Notes: generated by a model from the sequence alone, not told the origin. Shown: positions 1 through 7,552, counted from the stretch's first letter. The stretch is 12,507 bases of DNA from an uncultured Rhodoferax sp. (GCA_936943465.1 CAKZJN010000321.1:1-12507); one strand, 5' to 3'. Numbers and translations: made by a program.

Positions 1-1973
1 GTGTCCTTGTAGGGGTCGCCCACGGTGTCGCCAGTAACGGCGGCCTTGTGGGTTTCAGAGCCCTTGCCACCAAAATTACCATCTTCGATGTACTTTTTGG
101 CGTTGTCCCAGGCGCCGCCGCCGGTACACATCGAGATCGCTACGAACAGACCGGTCACGATGGTGCCCATCAGCAAGCCACCCAGGGCGGCCGGGCCGAG
201 CACCAAACCGACCAAGATCGGCGCCACCACGGGCAGCAGACTGGGGATCATCATTTCCTTGATGGCGGCGCTGGTCAGCATGTCTACGGCGGTGTCGTAT
301 TCAGGCTTGCCGGTGCCGTCCATGATGCCCTTGATTTCCTTGAACTGGCGGCGCACTTCCACCACCACCGAGCCGGCGGCACGGCCAACGGCTTCCATGG
401 CCATGGCGCCAAACAGGTAAGGAATCAGGCCACCAATGAACAGGCCGATGATGACCATCGGGTCGCTCAGATCAAACGTGATGTGCTTGCCAAAGCCTTC
501 GAGCTTGTGGGTGTAGTCGGCGAACAGCACGAGGGCGGCCAGACCGGCAGAACCAATGGCGTAGCCCTTGGTCACAGCCTTGGTGGTATTGCCCACGGCG
601 TCCAGCGGGTCGGTGATGTCACGCACGCTGGCAGGCAGTTCCGACATTTCGGCAATGCCGCCGGCGTTGTCGGTGATGGGGCCGTAGGCGTCCAGTGCCA
701 CCACGATACCGGCCATGCTCAGCATGGAGGTCGCTGCGATGGCAATGCCATACAGCCCTGCCAGCGCGTAGGCGGTATAGATCGCAATGCAGACAAACAG
801 AACAGGCCAAGCGGTAGAACGCATGGAAACACCCAGGCCGGCAATGATGTTGGTGCCGTGGCCGGTGGTGGATGCCTGTGCAATGTGGCGCACGGGGGCA
901 TATTGGGTGCCGGTGTAGTACTCCGTAATCCAGACCAGCACGCCGGTCAGGACCAGGCCCACAGCGCAAGCGCCGAACAGGGCGCCGGAAGTCACCACGC
1001 GGCCATCGGCCTGGGTTACTGCGGCTGGAAACAGGCTTTGTGTCACAAAGTAGAAGGCGATCAGCGAGAGCACGCCGGAAACGGCCAGGCCCTTGTAGAG
1101 CGCGGGCATCACATTCTTCATGCCGGGCGAAGCCTTCACAAAGAAGCAGCCAATGATGGAGGCGACGATCGACACCGCGCCTAGACTCAACGGATACAGC
1201 ACGGCGTTGGGGCCGCCAGCGCCCAAAAGCAGGGCGCCCAGCACCATGGTGGCAATCAGCGTCACGGCGTAGGTTTCAAACAAGTCGGCGGCCATACCAG
1301 CGCAGTCGCCCACGTTGTCGCCCACGTTGTCGGCAATCACGGCCGGGTTGCGGGGGTCATCTTCCGGAATACCGGCTTCGACCTTACCCACCAGGTCCGC
1401 ACCCACGTCAGCACCCTTGGTAAAAATGCCGCCGCCCAGACGGGCGAAAATGGAAATCAGCGAGCTGCCGAAGGCAAAACCCACCAGCGGATTGAGTTTG
1501 GCTGCGGTGACGGCGCCGTCCGGCACCAAATACCAGTAGAAAGCGGTTACGCCCAGCAAGCCCAGACCGACCACCAGCATGCCGGTAATGGCGCCGCCGC
1601 GGAAGGCAACGTCCAACGCCGGGCCAATGCCCTTGGTAGCTGCCTGCGCGGTACGCACGTTGGCGCGCACGGACACGTTCATGCCGATAAAGCCGCAAGC
1701 GCCCGACAGCACGGCGCCGAGGACAAAGCCCACGGCACTCATGGTGTCAAGAAAAACTGCGATCAAGATGGCCAGTACCAGTCCCACCATGGCAATGGTG
1801 CGGTATTGGCGAGAGAGGTAGGCGGCCGCACCGGTCTGAATCGCGGCTGCGATTTCCTGCATGCGCGCGTTGCCTGCGTCCTGGGAAAGAATCCAACTGC
1901 GTGCCCAGACACCGTAAATCACGGCGATAAAGCCACACACGAGCGCTAGAGTCAGCGCCGAGTTGCCCGTCAT
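1..1973 (-). CDS. hppA: Membrane-bound proton-translocating pyrophosphatase (K+-independent type), C-terminus missing
   Basis: Integral membrane enzyme that hydrolyses PPi and pumps H+ out of the cytoplasm. The frame is open from ATG 1973 to the left edge: 657 codons are visible and the last few tens of residues lie outside. Many hydrophobic segments are present. The substrate-site motif DVGADLVGKVE is at residues 189-199, followed by the Asp-rich DNVGDNVGD at 215-223 and, near the visible end, GGGAWDNAKKYIE and TGDTVGDP. In GNTTKAVTKG, Lys465 and Thr468 occupy the two positions that in this family separate K+-independent enzymes (Lys/Thr) from K+-dependent ones (Ala/Gly), so I infer a K+-independent H+ pump. 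An AAGGAG ribosome site lies just upstream of ATG 1973. The gene is divergent from the soluble pyrophosphatase ppa. Confidence 0.97.
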   Translation of the reverse strand, partial: MTGNSALTLALVCGFIAVIYGVWARSWILSQDAGNARMQEIAAAIQTGAAAYLSRQYRTIAMVGLVLAILIAVFLDTMSAVGFVLGAVLSGACGFIGMNVSVRANVRTAQAATKGIGPALDVAFRGGAITGMLVVGLGLLGVTAFYWYLVPDGAVTAAKLNPLVGFAFGSSLISIFARLGGGIFTKGADVGADLVGKVEAGIPEDDPRNPAVIADNVGDNVGDCAGMAADLFETYAVTLIATMVLGALLLGAGGPNAVLYPLSLGAVSIVASIIGCFFVKASPGMKNVMPALYKGLAVSGVLSLIAFYFVTQSLFPAAVTQADGRVVTSGALFGACAVGLVLTGVLVWITEYYTGTQYAPVRHIAQASTTGHGTNIIAGLGVSMRSTAWPVLFVCIAIYTAYALAGLYGIAIAATSMLSMAGIVVALDAYGPITDNAGGIAEMSELPASVRDITDPLDAVGNTTKAVTKGYAIGSAGLAALVLFADYTHKLEGFGKHITFDLSDPMVIIGLFIGGLIPYLFGAMAMEAVGRAAGSVVVEVRRQFKEIKGIMDGTGKPEYDTAVDMLTSAAIKEMMIPSLLPVVAPILVGLVLGPAALGGLLMGTIVTGLFVAISMCTGGGAWDNAKKYIEDGNFGGKGSETHKAAVTGDTVGDPYKD

Positions 1974-1996
1974 AAAAATTCTCCTTGTTGATTCGC

Positions 1997-2022
1997 AAAA
2001 AAGCAGCAACGCAAGCGTTGCT
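1997..2022 (-). terminator. Terminator-like hairpin with T-run in the hppA leader
   Basis: Read on the minus strand, AGCAACG-CTTG-CGTTGCT (2022-2005) forms a perfect 7-bp stem closed by a CUUG tetraloop, followed after GC by six Ts (2002-1997). This has the shape of an intrinsic terminator and ends about 10 nt before the hppA ribosome site. A second copy of the left arm, AGCAACGC, lies at 2035-2028 and could compete for the same right arm. It may attenuate hppA or stop leftward transcription arriving from the ppa side. Function is inferred from sequence only. Confidence 0.45.
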
Positions 2023-2138
2023 CCGCTGCGTTGCTTCCTCTTCACTCCCATGCAACAAGTGCCCTGGAGAAGATTGGCCAACGGCGGGAATGTACCGTCA
2101 AAAAATGACAGTTCGCGATTTCGCAAGGGCTGAGTCAG

Positions 2139-2144
2139 TAAAAT
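2139..2144 (+). promoter_or_regulatory. Possible -10 element for ppa
   Basis: TAAAAT matches the sigma70 -10 consensus at five of six positions and would place transcription start about 44 nt before the ppa ATG. No convincing -35 hexamer sits 16-18 nt upstream, so this is only a candidate. The opposite strand carries TTGACG at 2101-2096, a possible -35 for hppA, but again without a good -10. No other feature is visible in the 1974-2194 gap apart from the hppA leader hairpin. Confidence 0.22.
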
Positions 2145-2194
2145 CAGGGTTAATCCCGACTGTTTTTGATTTTCATCATTAAAGAGACCCAACC

Positions 2195-2731
2195 ATGTCC
2201 CTCGACAACGTAACCCCCGGTAAAAAAGCACCCGAAGAATTCAACGTGGTCATCGAAATTCCGATGAATGCCGATCCCGTGAAGTACGAAGTGGACAAGG
2301 CTACCGGCGCTATTTTTGTGGACCGTTTCATGAGCACGGCCATGCACTACCCGACCAACTACGGTTATGTGCCCCAGACCATTTCCGGCGACGGCGACCC
2401 CGTGGACGTTTTGGTGATCACCCCCGTTCCGCTGATCCCTGGCGTGGTGGTTCCCTGCCGCCCCATCGGTATCCTGAAGATGGAAGACGAAGCCGGTATG
2501 GACGGCAAGGTTCTGGCCGTGCCTACCAACAAAATCCTGTCGCTGTACAGCCGTTGGACCAAGCCAGAAGACCTGCAACCTCTGCGCCTGAAGACCATTG
2601 CCCACTTCTTTGAACACTACAAAGATCTGGAAGAAGGCAAGTGGGTTAAGGTTTTGGGCTGGGAAGGTCCGGACGCTGCCCGCCAAGAAATTGTGGAAGG
2701 CATGGCCAACTACGAAAAGCAAAAGGCCTAA
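2195..2731 (+). CDS. ppa: Inorganic pyrophosphatase, family I, soluble
   Basis: Cytoplasmic Mg2+-dependent enzyme hydrolysing PPi to two phosphates, which pulls forward reactions that release PPi. The product is 178 aa, the usual bacterial length. The active-site set of the E. coli enzyme is present with an offset of one: Glu21, Lys30, Glu32, Arg44, Tyr52, Tyr56, Asp66, Asp68, Asp71, Asp98, Asp103, Lys105, Tyr142 and Lys143. The family signature DGDPVD is at 66-71. The ATG follows AAAGAGA at a workable distance. It is divergent from hppA, so the two PPi-hydrolysing systems share one intergenic region. It is convergent with the acyltransferase gene downstream, with only 39 nt between the two stops. 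Confidence 0.98.
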   Translation: MSLDNVTPGKKAPEEFNVVIEIPMNADPVKYEVDKATGAIFVDRFMSTAMHYPTNYGYVPQTISGDGDPVDVLVITPVPLIPGVVVPCRPIGILKMEDEAGMDGKVLAVPTNKILSLYSRWTKPEDLQPLRLKTIAHFFEHYKDLEEGKWVKVLGWEGPDAARQEIVEGMANYEKQKA

Positions 2732-2744
2732 GTTAAACGGCCCG

Positions 2745-2757
2745 AAGCGGCCCGCTT
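2745..2757. terminator. Weak hairpin between the convergent ppa and acyltransferase genes
   Basis: AAGCG-GCC-CGCTT forms a 5-bp stem with a 3-nt loop in the 39-nt gap between the stops of ppa and the opposing gene. There is no T-run after it on either strand, so it is a poor intrinsic terminator. It is listed because the gap contains nothing else and both transcripts should end here. Confidence 0.2.
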
Positions 2758-2770
2758 GCCAAGCCCCGGT

Positions 2771-3961
2771 CTATTCTTTGCCAGGGCTGGCGCGTAGCGG
2801 GCTGCGGGATTGCAACGCTTCCATGTAGTTGCTAATTCCCTGCTCCTCCCGGTTCAAGAAGTTCGCGATTGCGCGACGGAACTCGGGGTGAGCAATCCAG
2901 TGGATGCTGGTGGTTTTCACCGGCAGCAAGGCGCGGGCCATTTTGTGTTCGCCCTGCGCTCCTCCTTCAAAACGCTGGTAGCCCTGCGCAATGCACCACT
3001 CCAGCGGCTGGTAGTAACAAGCCTCAAAGTGCAGGCAGTCTACGCGCTCCAAAGCCCCCCAATAGCGTCCATAGGCCACTTGGCTTGGTTTGTCTTGCCC
3101 GTTAGGTGCCTCACCCGGGCCTACGGCAATCAGGCTACAGGCAATCGGACGGCCCTCCCGCTCCGCGACAAATAGCAGCCAGTTTTCGGGCATGGCGTGT
3201 GCCATGCGCACAAAAAAATCGGGCGTCAGATAGGGCGCATTGCCATGTTCCAGATAGGTGCGTTCGTAGCAACGGTAGAAAAAGGCCCAATCCTCGGCGC
3301 TGATGGTGGCCCCCAGCGCATGCCGGAAGGTCACTCCAGCCTCCTGCACCTTGCGCCGTTCCTGGCGGATCTTCTTGCGCTTTTCCTGGGACAGCGTGGC
3401 CAGAAAAGCTTCAAAGCCCGTGTAGCCTTCTGCTGCATTGGTCCAGTGAAACTGCACGGTGTGGCGTAGAAGCAAGCCGGCTTGCTTTGCAGCCGCTACG
3501 TCAGCGTCTGCAGTAAAAAGGAAGTGGAACGAGGAAAGGCCCCATGCCTGACCAAATTGCACCAGTGCCTGCAACAAGGCTACGCGGGCCTTGGTATCGC
3601 GCGCCAACAATCTGCTACCCGGTACCGGGGTAAAAGGCACGGCAACCACCCCTTTCGGGTAGTAATCCAGGCCGTGCTGCTGGTAGGCATTGGCCCAGGC
3701 CCAGTCAAACACGTATTCACCCATGGAGTGGTCCTTGAGATAGACCACTGCGGCGGCAACCAGCGCATGGTCTTGCTCCAGCATGACGATTCGCAAATCC
3801 CAACCGGTCGCTCGGCTGGCACAGCCACTGTCAAAAAGGGCACTCAGGTAGGCGTGGCGCATGAAGGGGGTCGGGCTGGCCTGCGATTGCAGCAGCTTGT
3901 CCCAGTCGGCGGCATCGACTTCCGACGGCGCAGTGAGGACCCGAATGACATAATCATCCAT
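2771..3961 (-). CDS. GNAT/FemAB-like predicted N-acyltransferase (COG3146, PF04339 type)
   Basis: The 396-aa product is recognised as the predicted N-acyltransferase family once called DUF482, with a FemAB/GNAT-like fold and no firmly established substrate. Visible hallmarks are the N-terminal SPTPFMRHAYLSALFDSG segment (about 29-46), which is typical of the family, a basic KRKKIRQERRKV stretch in the middle, and the C-terminal motif FEGGAQGEHK (about 331-340) followed by LLPVKTTSIHW. There is no signal peptide or membrane helix, so it is probably cytoplasmic. The ATG at 3961 follows a GGAG at good spacing. It is divergent from nadE (62 nt between starts) and convergent with ppa. Aminoacyl or acyl transfer is inferred from the fold; the substrate is unknown. 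Confidence 0.85.
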   Translation of the reverse strand: MDDYVIRVLTAPSEVDAADWDKLLQSQASPTPFMRHAYLSALFDSGCASRATGWDLRIVMLEQDHALVAAAVVYLKDHSMGEYVFDWAWANAYQQHGLDYYPKGVVAVPFTPVPGSRLLARDTKARVALLQALVQFGQAWGLSSFHFLFTADADVAAAKQAGLLLRHTVQFHWTNAAEGYTGFEAFLATLSQEKRKKIRQERRKVQEAGVTFRHALGATISAEDWAFFYRCYERTYLEHGNAPYLTPDFFVRMAHAMPENWLLFVAEREGRPIACSLIAVGPGEAPNGQDKPSQVAYGRYWGALERVDCLHFEACYYQPLEWCIAQGYQRFEGGAQGEHKMARALLPVKTTSIHWIAHPEFRRAIANFLNREEQGISNYMEALQSRSPLRASPGKE

Positions 3962-4023
3962 GCCGCACTCCGTGTGCGCCCGTTGCGATTTTTGCGCAGC
4001 GATTTACGAATATCTGCAGGTTC
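3962..4023. promoter_or_regulatory. Short divergent control region of the acyltransferase gene and nadE
   Basis: Only 62 nt separate the two divergent starts, so both promoters must lie here or inside the opposing gene. A TTGCGA at about 3980-3985 could be a -35 for nadE, but no good -10 is found at standard spacing. The nadE ATG has only a weak GCAGG ribosome site. I can assign no precise promoter. Confidence 0.3.
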
Positions 4024-5700
4024 ATGACTCTCAAACTGTGCATTGCGCAACTCAATTTCTACGTGGGCGATCTGGCGGGCAATGTCCGCAAAATCGTCGA
4101 CGCTGCCAAACAGGCCCATGCCGACGGTGCCCAGCTTTTACTGACGCCTGAATTGTCCTTGTGCGGCTATGCCGCCGAAGACCTGTTCTTGCGTCCCGCC
4201 TTCATTCGGGCGTGTGATGATGCCTTGTCTGACTTGGCCTCGCAATTGGCCGGGTTTAAGGGGCTCACGGTGGTCGTGGGCCACCCCAGCGGAGGCGACG
4301 CGCGTACGCGCTCAACCGCCACCCAACAGCGCTACAACAGCGCGAGCGTGCTGCGTGATGGTGCTGTAGTGGCCCGTTACGCCAAGCGCGAGTTGCCCAA
4401 TTACCAGGTGTTTGATGAGCGCCGCTATTTCAGCCCTGGCGATGGTGTTTGCGTGTTTACAGCGGGAGAGGGCGTAGACGCGGTTCAGGTTGGCTTGTTG
4501 ATTTGTGAGGACGCCTGGTTCGAAGAACCGGCTCGCCTGGCAAAAGAAGCGGGTGCAGAGCTGCTGGCGGTGATCAATGCCTCGCCGTTCCACATCGGTA
4601 AAGGCTACGAGCGCGAAGCGGTGATGGCCGAGCGCTGCCGCGCCACGGGCTTGCCGCTGATTTATGCGCATTTGGTGGGGGGGCAGGATGAAGTGGTCTT
4701 TGAAGGGCACTCCTTTGCGTTGCAGGCGGACGCAACGGTGGCAGCACGTGCGGTGAGTTTTCAGGAGGCGTTGTTCCCCGTGGAGGTCCAGCGGACGCAG
4801 GGCGGCCTGCGCCTGACAGGTGTCGTGGAGCCCGAGCGCACGCCCGAGGCCGACCTCTGGGATGCGCTGGTTCTGGGCGTGCGCGATTACATTGGTAAGA
4901 ACGGCTTTCCAGGCGCCTTGTTGGGCCTGTCCGGCGGGATCGACTCGGCCTTGGTGCTTGCCGTGGCGGTCGATGCGCTGGGCCCGAGCAAGGTGCGCGC
5001 GGTCATGATGCCGTCGCCCTACACGGCCGACATAAGCTGGATTGACGCCCGAGACATGGCGCAACGGCTGGGTGTGCGTTACGACGAGTTGTCCATCGTT
5101 CCCGAATTCGAGGCGTTCCAGGCGTCGCTGGCGAAGGACTTTGAGGGAATGCCGCTGGACGCGACCGAAGAAAATATCCAGGCCCGCATTCGCGGCACGC
5201 TGCTCATGGCGCTCAGCAACAAGTTCGGCAGCATTGTGCTGACCACCGGTAACAAATCGGAAATGGCGACTGGCTATTGCACGCTGTATGGCGACATGGC
5301 GGGTGGCTTTGCCGTGATCAAGGATCTGGTGAAAACCGAGGTTTTCAAGCTTGCGCGCTGGCGAAACGCCCATGACCCGTATGGCACCGGCAGCGACCCG
5401 ATACCGGAACGGATCATCACGCGACCGCCCAGCGCAGAATTGCGCCCCGACCAGACCGACCAAGACAGCTTGCCACCTTACGAGGTTCTGGACGCCATTC
5501 TGGAGCGCTACATGGAAAACGATGAGAGCATCGAGTCGCTCATCGCGGCGGGCTACGCCAAGGACGACGTAGAAAAGGTGACGCGACTCATCAAGATTAA
5601 CGAATACAAGCGGCGTCAAGCGCCCGTGGGAATTCGGGTGACCCACCGCAGTTTTGGCAAAGATTGGCGTTATCCTATTACCAACCGCTTCCGGGCGTGA
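4024..5700 (+). CDS. nadE: Glutamine-dependent NAD+ synthetase
   Basis: Catalyses the last step of NAD+ synthesis: deamido-NAD+ is adenylylated by ATP (releasing PPi) and amidated with ammonia cut from glutamine. The 558-aa product has two domains. An N-terminal nitrilase-type glutaminase (about 1-270) carries the Glu43 (TPELSLCGY), Lys121 (RYAKRELPNY) and Cys161 (LLICEDAWF) triad. A C-terminal synthetase has the ATP PP-loop SGGIDS at 303-308, then TTGNKSEMATGY and KDLVKTEVFKLA. Length and domain order fit the two-domain bacterial form, so it does not depend on free ammonia. It is followed by glnB after 16 nt, which suggests co-transcription. In Azospirillum a PII protein is known to bind and regulate this enzyme class; regulation here is inferred. 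Confidence 0.97.
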   Translation: MTLKLCIAQLNFYVGDLAGNVRKIVDAAKQAHADGAQLLLTPELSLCGYAAEDLFLRPAFIRACDDALSDLASQLAGFKGLTVVVGHPSGGDARTRSTATQQRYNSASVLRDGAVVARYAKRELPNYQVFDERRYFSPGDGVCVFTAGEGVDAVQVGLLICEDAWFEEPARLAKEAGAELLAVINASPFHIGKGYEREAVMAERCRATGLPLIYAHLVGGQDEVVFEGHSFALQADATVAARAVSFQEALFPVEVQRTQGGLRLTGVVEPERTPEADLWDALVLGVRDYIGKNGFPGALLGLSGGIDSALVLAVAVDALGPSKVRAVMMPSPYTADISWIDARDMAQRLGVRYDELSIVPEFEAFQASLAKDFEGMPLDATEENIQARIRGTLLMALSNKFGSIVLTTGNKSEMATGYCTLYGDMAGGFAVIKDLVKTEVFKLARWRNAHDPYGTGSDPIPERIITRPPSAELRPDQTDQDSLPPYEVLDAILERYMENDESIESLIAAGYAKDDVEKVTRLIKINEYKRRQAPVGIRVTHRSFGKDWRYPITNRFRA

Positions 5701-5716
5701 TTTTTTGGAACTTTCG

Positions 5717-6055
5717 ATGAAACAAATTACTGCTGTTGTTAAACCGTTCAAGCTAGAAGAAGTGCGTGAAGCCTTGGCTGAATGCGGTGTTACCGGTCTG
5801 ACTGTGACCGAAGTGAAGGGTTTTGGCCGTCAAAAAGGCCACACCGAGCTGTACCGCGGTGCCGAATACGTGGTCGATTTTCTGCCCAAGGTCAAGGTGG
5901 AAGTGGTCGTGAAGACCGAAGACGTGGACCGCTGTGTGGAAGCCATCGTTAAGGCGGCACGTACCGGAAAGATTGGCGATGGCAAGATTTTTGTCACCAG
6001 CGTGGAGCGCGTCGTGCGTATCCGTACCGGCGAACAGGACGAATCCGCCATTTAA
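5717..6055 (+). CDS. glnB: Nitrogen regulatory protein PII (GlnB type)
   Basis: Small trimeric signalling protein that binds ATP/ADP and 2-oxoglutarate and is uridylylated on the T-loop; it controls glutamine synthetase adenylylation and nitrogen regulators. Starting at ATG 5717 gives 112 aa, the canonical length; an upstream in-frame start would lie inside nadE. The T-loop contains Tyr51, the uridylylation site, in ELYRGAEYVVDF. Gln39 (2-oxoglutarate contact) and the ATP-binding TGKIGDGKIFV (83-93) with Arg101 and Arg103 are present. Asp54 and the general sequence resemble E. coli GlnB rather than GlnK, which has Asn54, and no amtB is visible next to it. A GGAA lies before the start. The transcript ends in the hairpin just after the stop. 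Confidence 0.97.
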   Translation: MKQITAVVKPFKLEEVREALAECGVTGLTVTEVKGFGRQKGHTELYRGAEYVVDFLPKVKVEVVVKTEDVDRCVEAIVKAARTGKIGDGKIFVTSVERVVRIRTGEQDESAI

Positions 6056-6056
6056 G

Positions 6057-6078
6057 GCGGGGCCCCAGCGGGGGCCTT
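6057..6078. terminator. Bidirectional terminator between glnB and the LOG-family gene
   Basis: GGCCCC (6061-6066) pairs with GGGGCC (6071-6076) around the loop AGCG, and flanking G-T wobbles extend the stem. The hairpin fills the whole 21-nt gap between the two convergent stop codons. The plus-strand tail is TTAAAT and the minus-strand tail is GC-rich, so termination is likely better for glnB than for the opposite strand. No long T-run is present. Confidence 0.55.
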
Positions 6079-6664
6079 AAATCTGATCCCAGTGGGAGGT
6101 GCCAGGCAAATTGGCGCCTTCCACCAGTTCTCGCAACAGAACATCCGCAGAATCTTGGGCCCGGATCAGGCCCATTTGCCAGTCACCCATAAATCCATTG
6201 GTGACGGCTTGCTGAAGAAAAGTCAGCATTCCATCGTAATAACCGGCAACATTTAGCAGACCGATCGGCTTGTTGTGGTAGCCCAGTTGCCGCCAGGTCC
6301 AAACCTCAAATAACTCCTCGAACGTACCAATACCCCCGGGAAGTGCCAGGAATGCATCGGCCCGTTCGGCCATCATCCGCTTGCGATCGTGCATGTTGTC
6401 CACCACATGCAGCTCGGTGCAACCAAGGTGTGCCCATTCCTTTTCGACCAACGCCTTCGGGATGATGCCAATCACCGGTGCGCCGGCCTCCAGCGCCGCG
6501 TTGGCCACGATGCCCATGAGGCCGCCACTGCCACCGCCATAAACCAGTTGGCCGCCCTGGCGGGCAATCCATTGCCCAACCTGCACGGCGGCCTGGGTAT
6601 AGAGTTCATTGGTGCCGGGTTTGGAGCCGCAGTACACACATACGGAAAAGCGCGGTTGTTTCAT
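6077..6664 (-). CDS. LOG-family protein (TIGR00730; putative nucleoside 5'-monophosphate phosphoribohydrolase)
   Basis: The 195-aa Rossmann-fold protein belongs to the LOG (lonely guy) family. Characterised members hydrolyse the N-glycosidic bond of nucleoside monophosphates, releasing base (in plants, active cytokinin) and ribose 5-phosphate. Visible motifs are YGGGSGGLMG (42-51), MHDRKRMM (91-98, with the conserved Arg) and PGGIGTFEE (109-117, with the conserved Glu). It is cytoplasmic, with no signal. The start ATG overlaps the dgkA stop as ATGA, so it is translationally coupled and last in the six-gene cluster. It lacks its own clear ribosome site, consistent with coupling. The physiological substrate in this organism is unknown; a housekeeping AMP-nucleosidase-like role is as likely as cytokinin release. 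Confidence 0.92.
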   Translation of the reverse strand: MKQPRFSVCVYCGSKPGTNELYTQAAVQVGQWIARQGGQLVYGGGSGGLMGIVANAALEAGAPVIGIIPKALVEKEWAHLGCTELHVVDNMHDRKRMMAERADAFLALPGGIGTFEELFEVWTWRQLGYHNKPIGLLNVAGYYDGMLTFLQQAVTNGFMGDWQMGLIRAQDSADVLLRELVEGANLPGTSHWDQI

Positions 6665-7056
6665 GCGAAATGCTTATAAAGTGCGGCCGCCCACACGCCA
6701 ACGCACCAGATGAGGCTGAGCAAAACGGCGGCGCTACCCAAGTCTTTGGCGCGTTTGGACAGGTCATGCCACTCCGGCCCAATGCGATCAATGGCCGACT
6801 CCAGCGCGGTATTCAGAATTTCTACCACCATCACGGCCAGGACGCTGCCGCTCAGTATCGCAACTTCAGTCCAATGGGTCCCAAGCCAAAATGAAGCGGG
6901 CAACAAGACAAAGGAAAGGATGGCCTCCTGCCTGAAAGCGGTCTCGTTCCAGGCCGCCCGCAATCCTGCGGCGGAGTAACCACTGGCGTGCAGGATTCGA
7001 TTGAGTCCTTTGCGCTGTTTTTGCGGGTTTACGGATTCGAGCGGTTCGGGCTGCAT
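6661..7056 (-). CDS. dgkA: Diacylglycerol kinase, prokaryotic DgkA type
   Basis: Small inner-membrane enzyme that phosphorylates diacylglycerol with ATP to give phosphatidic acid, recycling diacylglycerol left from envelope glycan modification. From ATG 7056 the product is 131 aa. An in-frame TTG sits immediately before it at 7059, but ATG is preferred. The core motif VVEILNTALESAIDRI contains Glu79, Asn82, Glu86 and Asp90. RAKDLGSAAVL gives Lys104 and Asp105. All match the E. coli catalytic residues with a constant offset of ten. Three membrane helices are evident (about 43-60, 63-85 and 108-128). There is an N-terminal extension of about ten residues relative to E. coli. It lies 16 nt after the RDD gene and overlaps the LOG gene by 4 nt. 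Confidence 0.95.
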   Translation of the reverse strand: MQPEPLESVNPQKQRKGLNRILHASGYSAAGLRAAWNETAFRQEAILSFVLLPASFWLGTHWTEVAILSGSVLAVMVVEILNTALESAIDRIGPEWHDLSKRAKDLGSAAVLLSLIWCVGVWAAALYKHFA

Positions 7057-7072
7057 CAAGAACGGGTGGCAA

Positions 7073-7552
7073 TCAGCGGTTGACAGGCGCCGAGCTTACC
7101 AGCCTGGTTCCTGCCCACACGTCGTGCCAGAACTGGCGCTCTGGGTGAAAGCGGCTGAGTAAGGCCCAAATCGCGATCCATCCAATCGCAATGACCACCA
7201 CCTCCGCCCCCGGCAGCCCAAAAAGTGACGCACCTAACAAAGGGGGAATAAACCATATCCAGCTCAGCACATACCGCACAAACGCGCGAAACTGGGTAAG
7301 CGGCTTACCCTGACGATCCGCCACCCGGATATGCCAAGTCTTCATCGCCAATGTCTGGCCTTTGGACCAAAACCAGACAAAGTAAATGCCGAAAACAACG
7401 AAGAGAAACGCCTGCAAGGCATTGCGGTTGTCCAGCGCGTTGCGCGTTTGGCTCAGCGTTCCAAACAAGTAGCCTGCGATGAAGCAAACGCCGAACAGAA
7501 GCAGGCCTTCATATAGCCAGCAGGCCATGCGGCGTGAAAGACCCGGCGCCAT
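7073..7552 (-). CDS. RDD-family integral membrane protein
   Basis: The 159-aa protein has four hydrophobic segments (about 13-32, 45-63, 95-112 and 116-134). The RDD signature is recognisable in the centre (SKGQTLAMKTWHIRVAD, 63-79) and at the end (FWHDVWAGTRLV, 141-152). The first RDD element reads SRRMACWLYEGLLLF, so the usual Asp after Arg is replaced by Glu15. The molecular role of RDD proteins is generally unsettled; transport or ion exchange has been suggested for some. The start ATG overlaps the preceding stop as TGATG, which implies translational coupling to the DUF3106 gene. An inner-membrane location is clear, and function is unknown. Confidence 0.88.
   Translation of the reverse strand: MAPGLSRRMACWLYEGLLLFGVCFIAGYLFGTLSQTRNALDNRNALQAFLFVVFGIYFVWFWSKGQTLAMKTWHIRVADRQGKPLTQFRAFVRYVLSWIWFIPPLLGASLFGLPGAEVVVIAIGWIAIWALLSRFHPERQFWHDVWAGTRLVSSAPVNR

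Noticed and set aside
48..1184. 378-codon open frame on the plus strand opposite hppA
   Set aside because: Its translation is His/Gly/Gln-rich low-complexity sequence with no domain, and it lies wholly antisense to a clear hppA; it is a shadow caused by GC-rich third codon positions.
2150..2722. 190-codon open frame on the minus strand opposite ppa
   Set aside because: Covers the ppa gene and its leader in antisense, and the translation has no family features.
5654..5716. Upstream in-frame start for glnB inside nadE
   Set aside because: It would add 21 residues unlike any PII protein; ATG 5717 gives the canonical 112-aa protein.
4312..5751. 479-codon open frame on the minus strand opposite nadE
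   Set aside because: Antisense to the well-conserved nadE, rich in His/Arg/Gln with no recognisable motif; a composition artefact.
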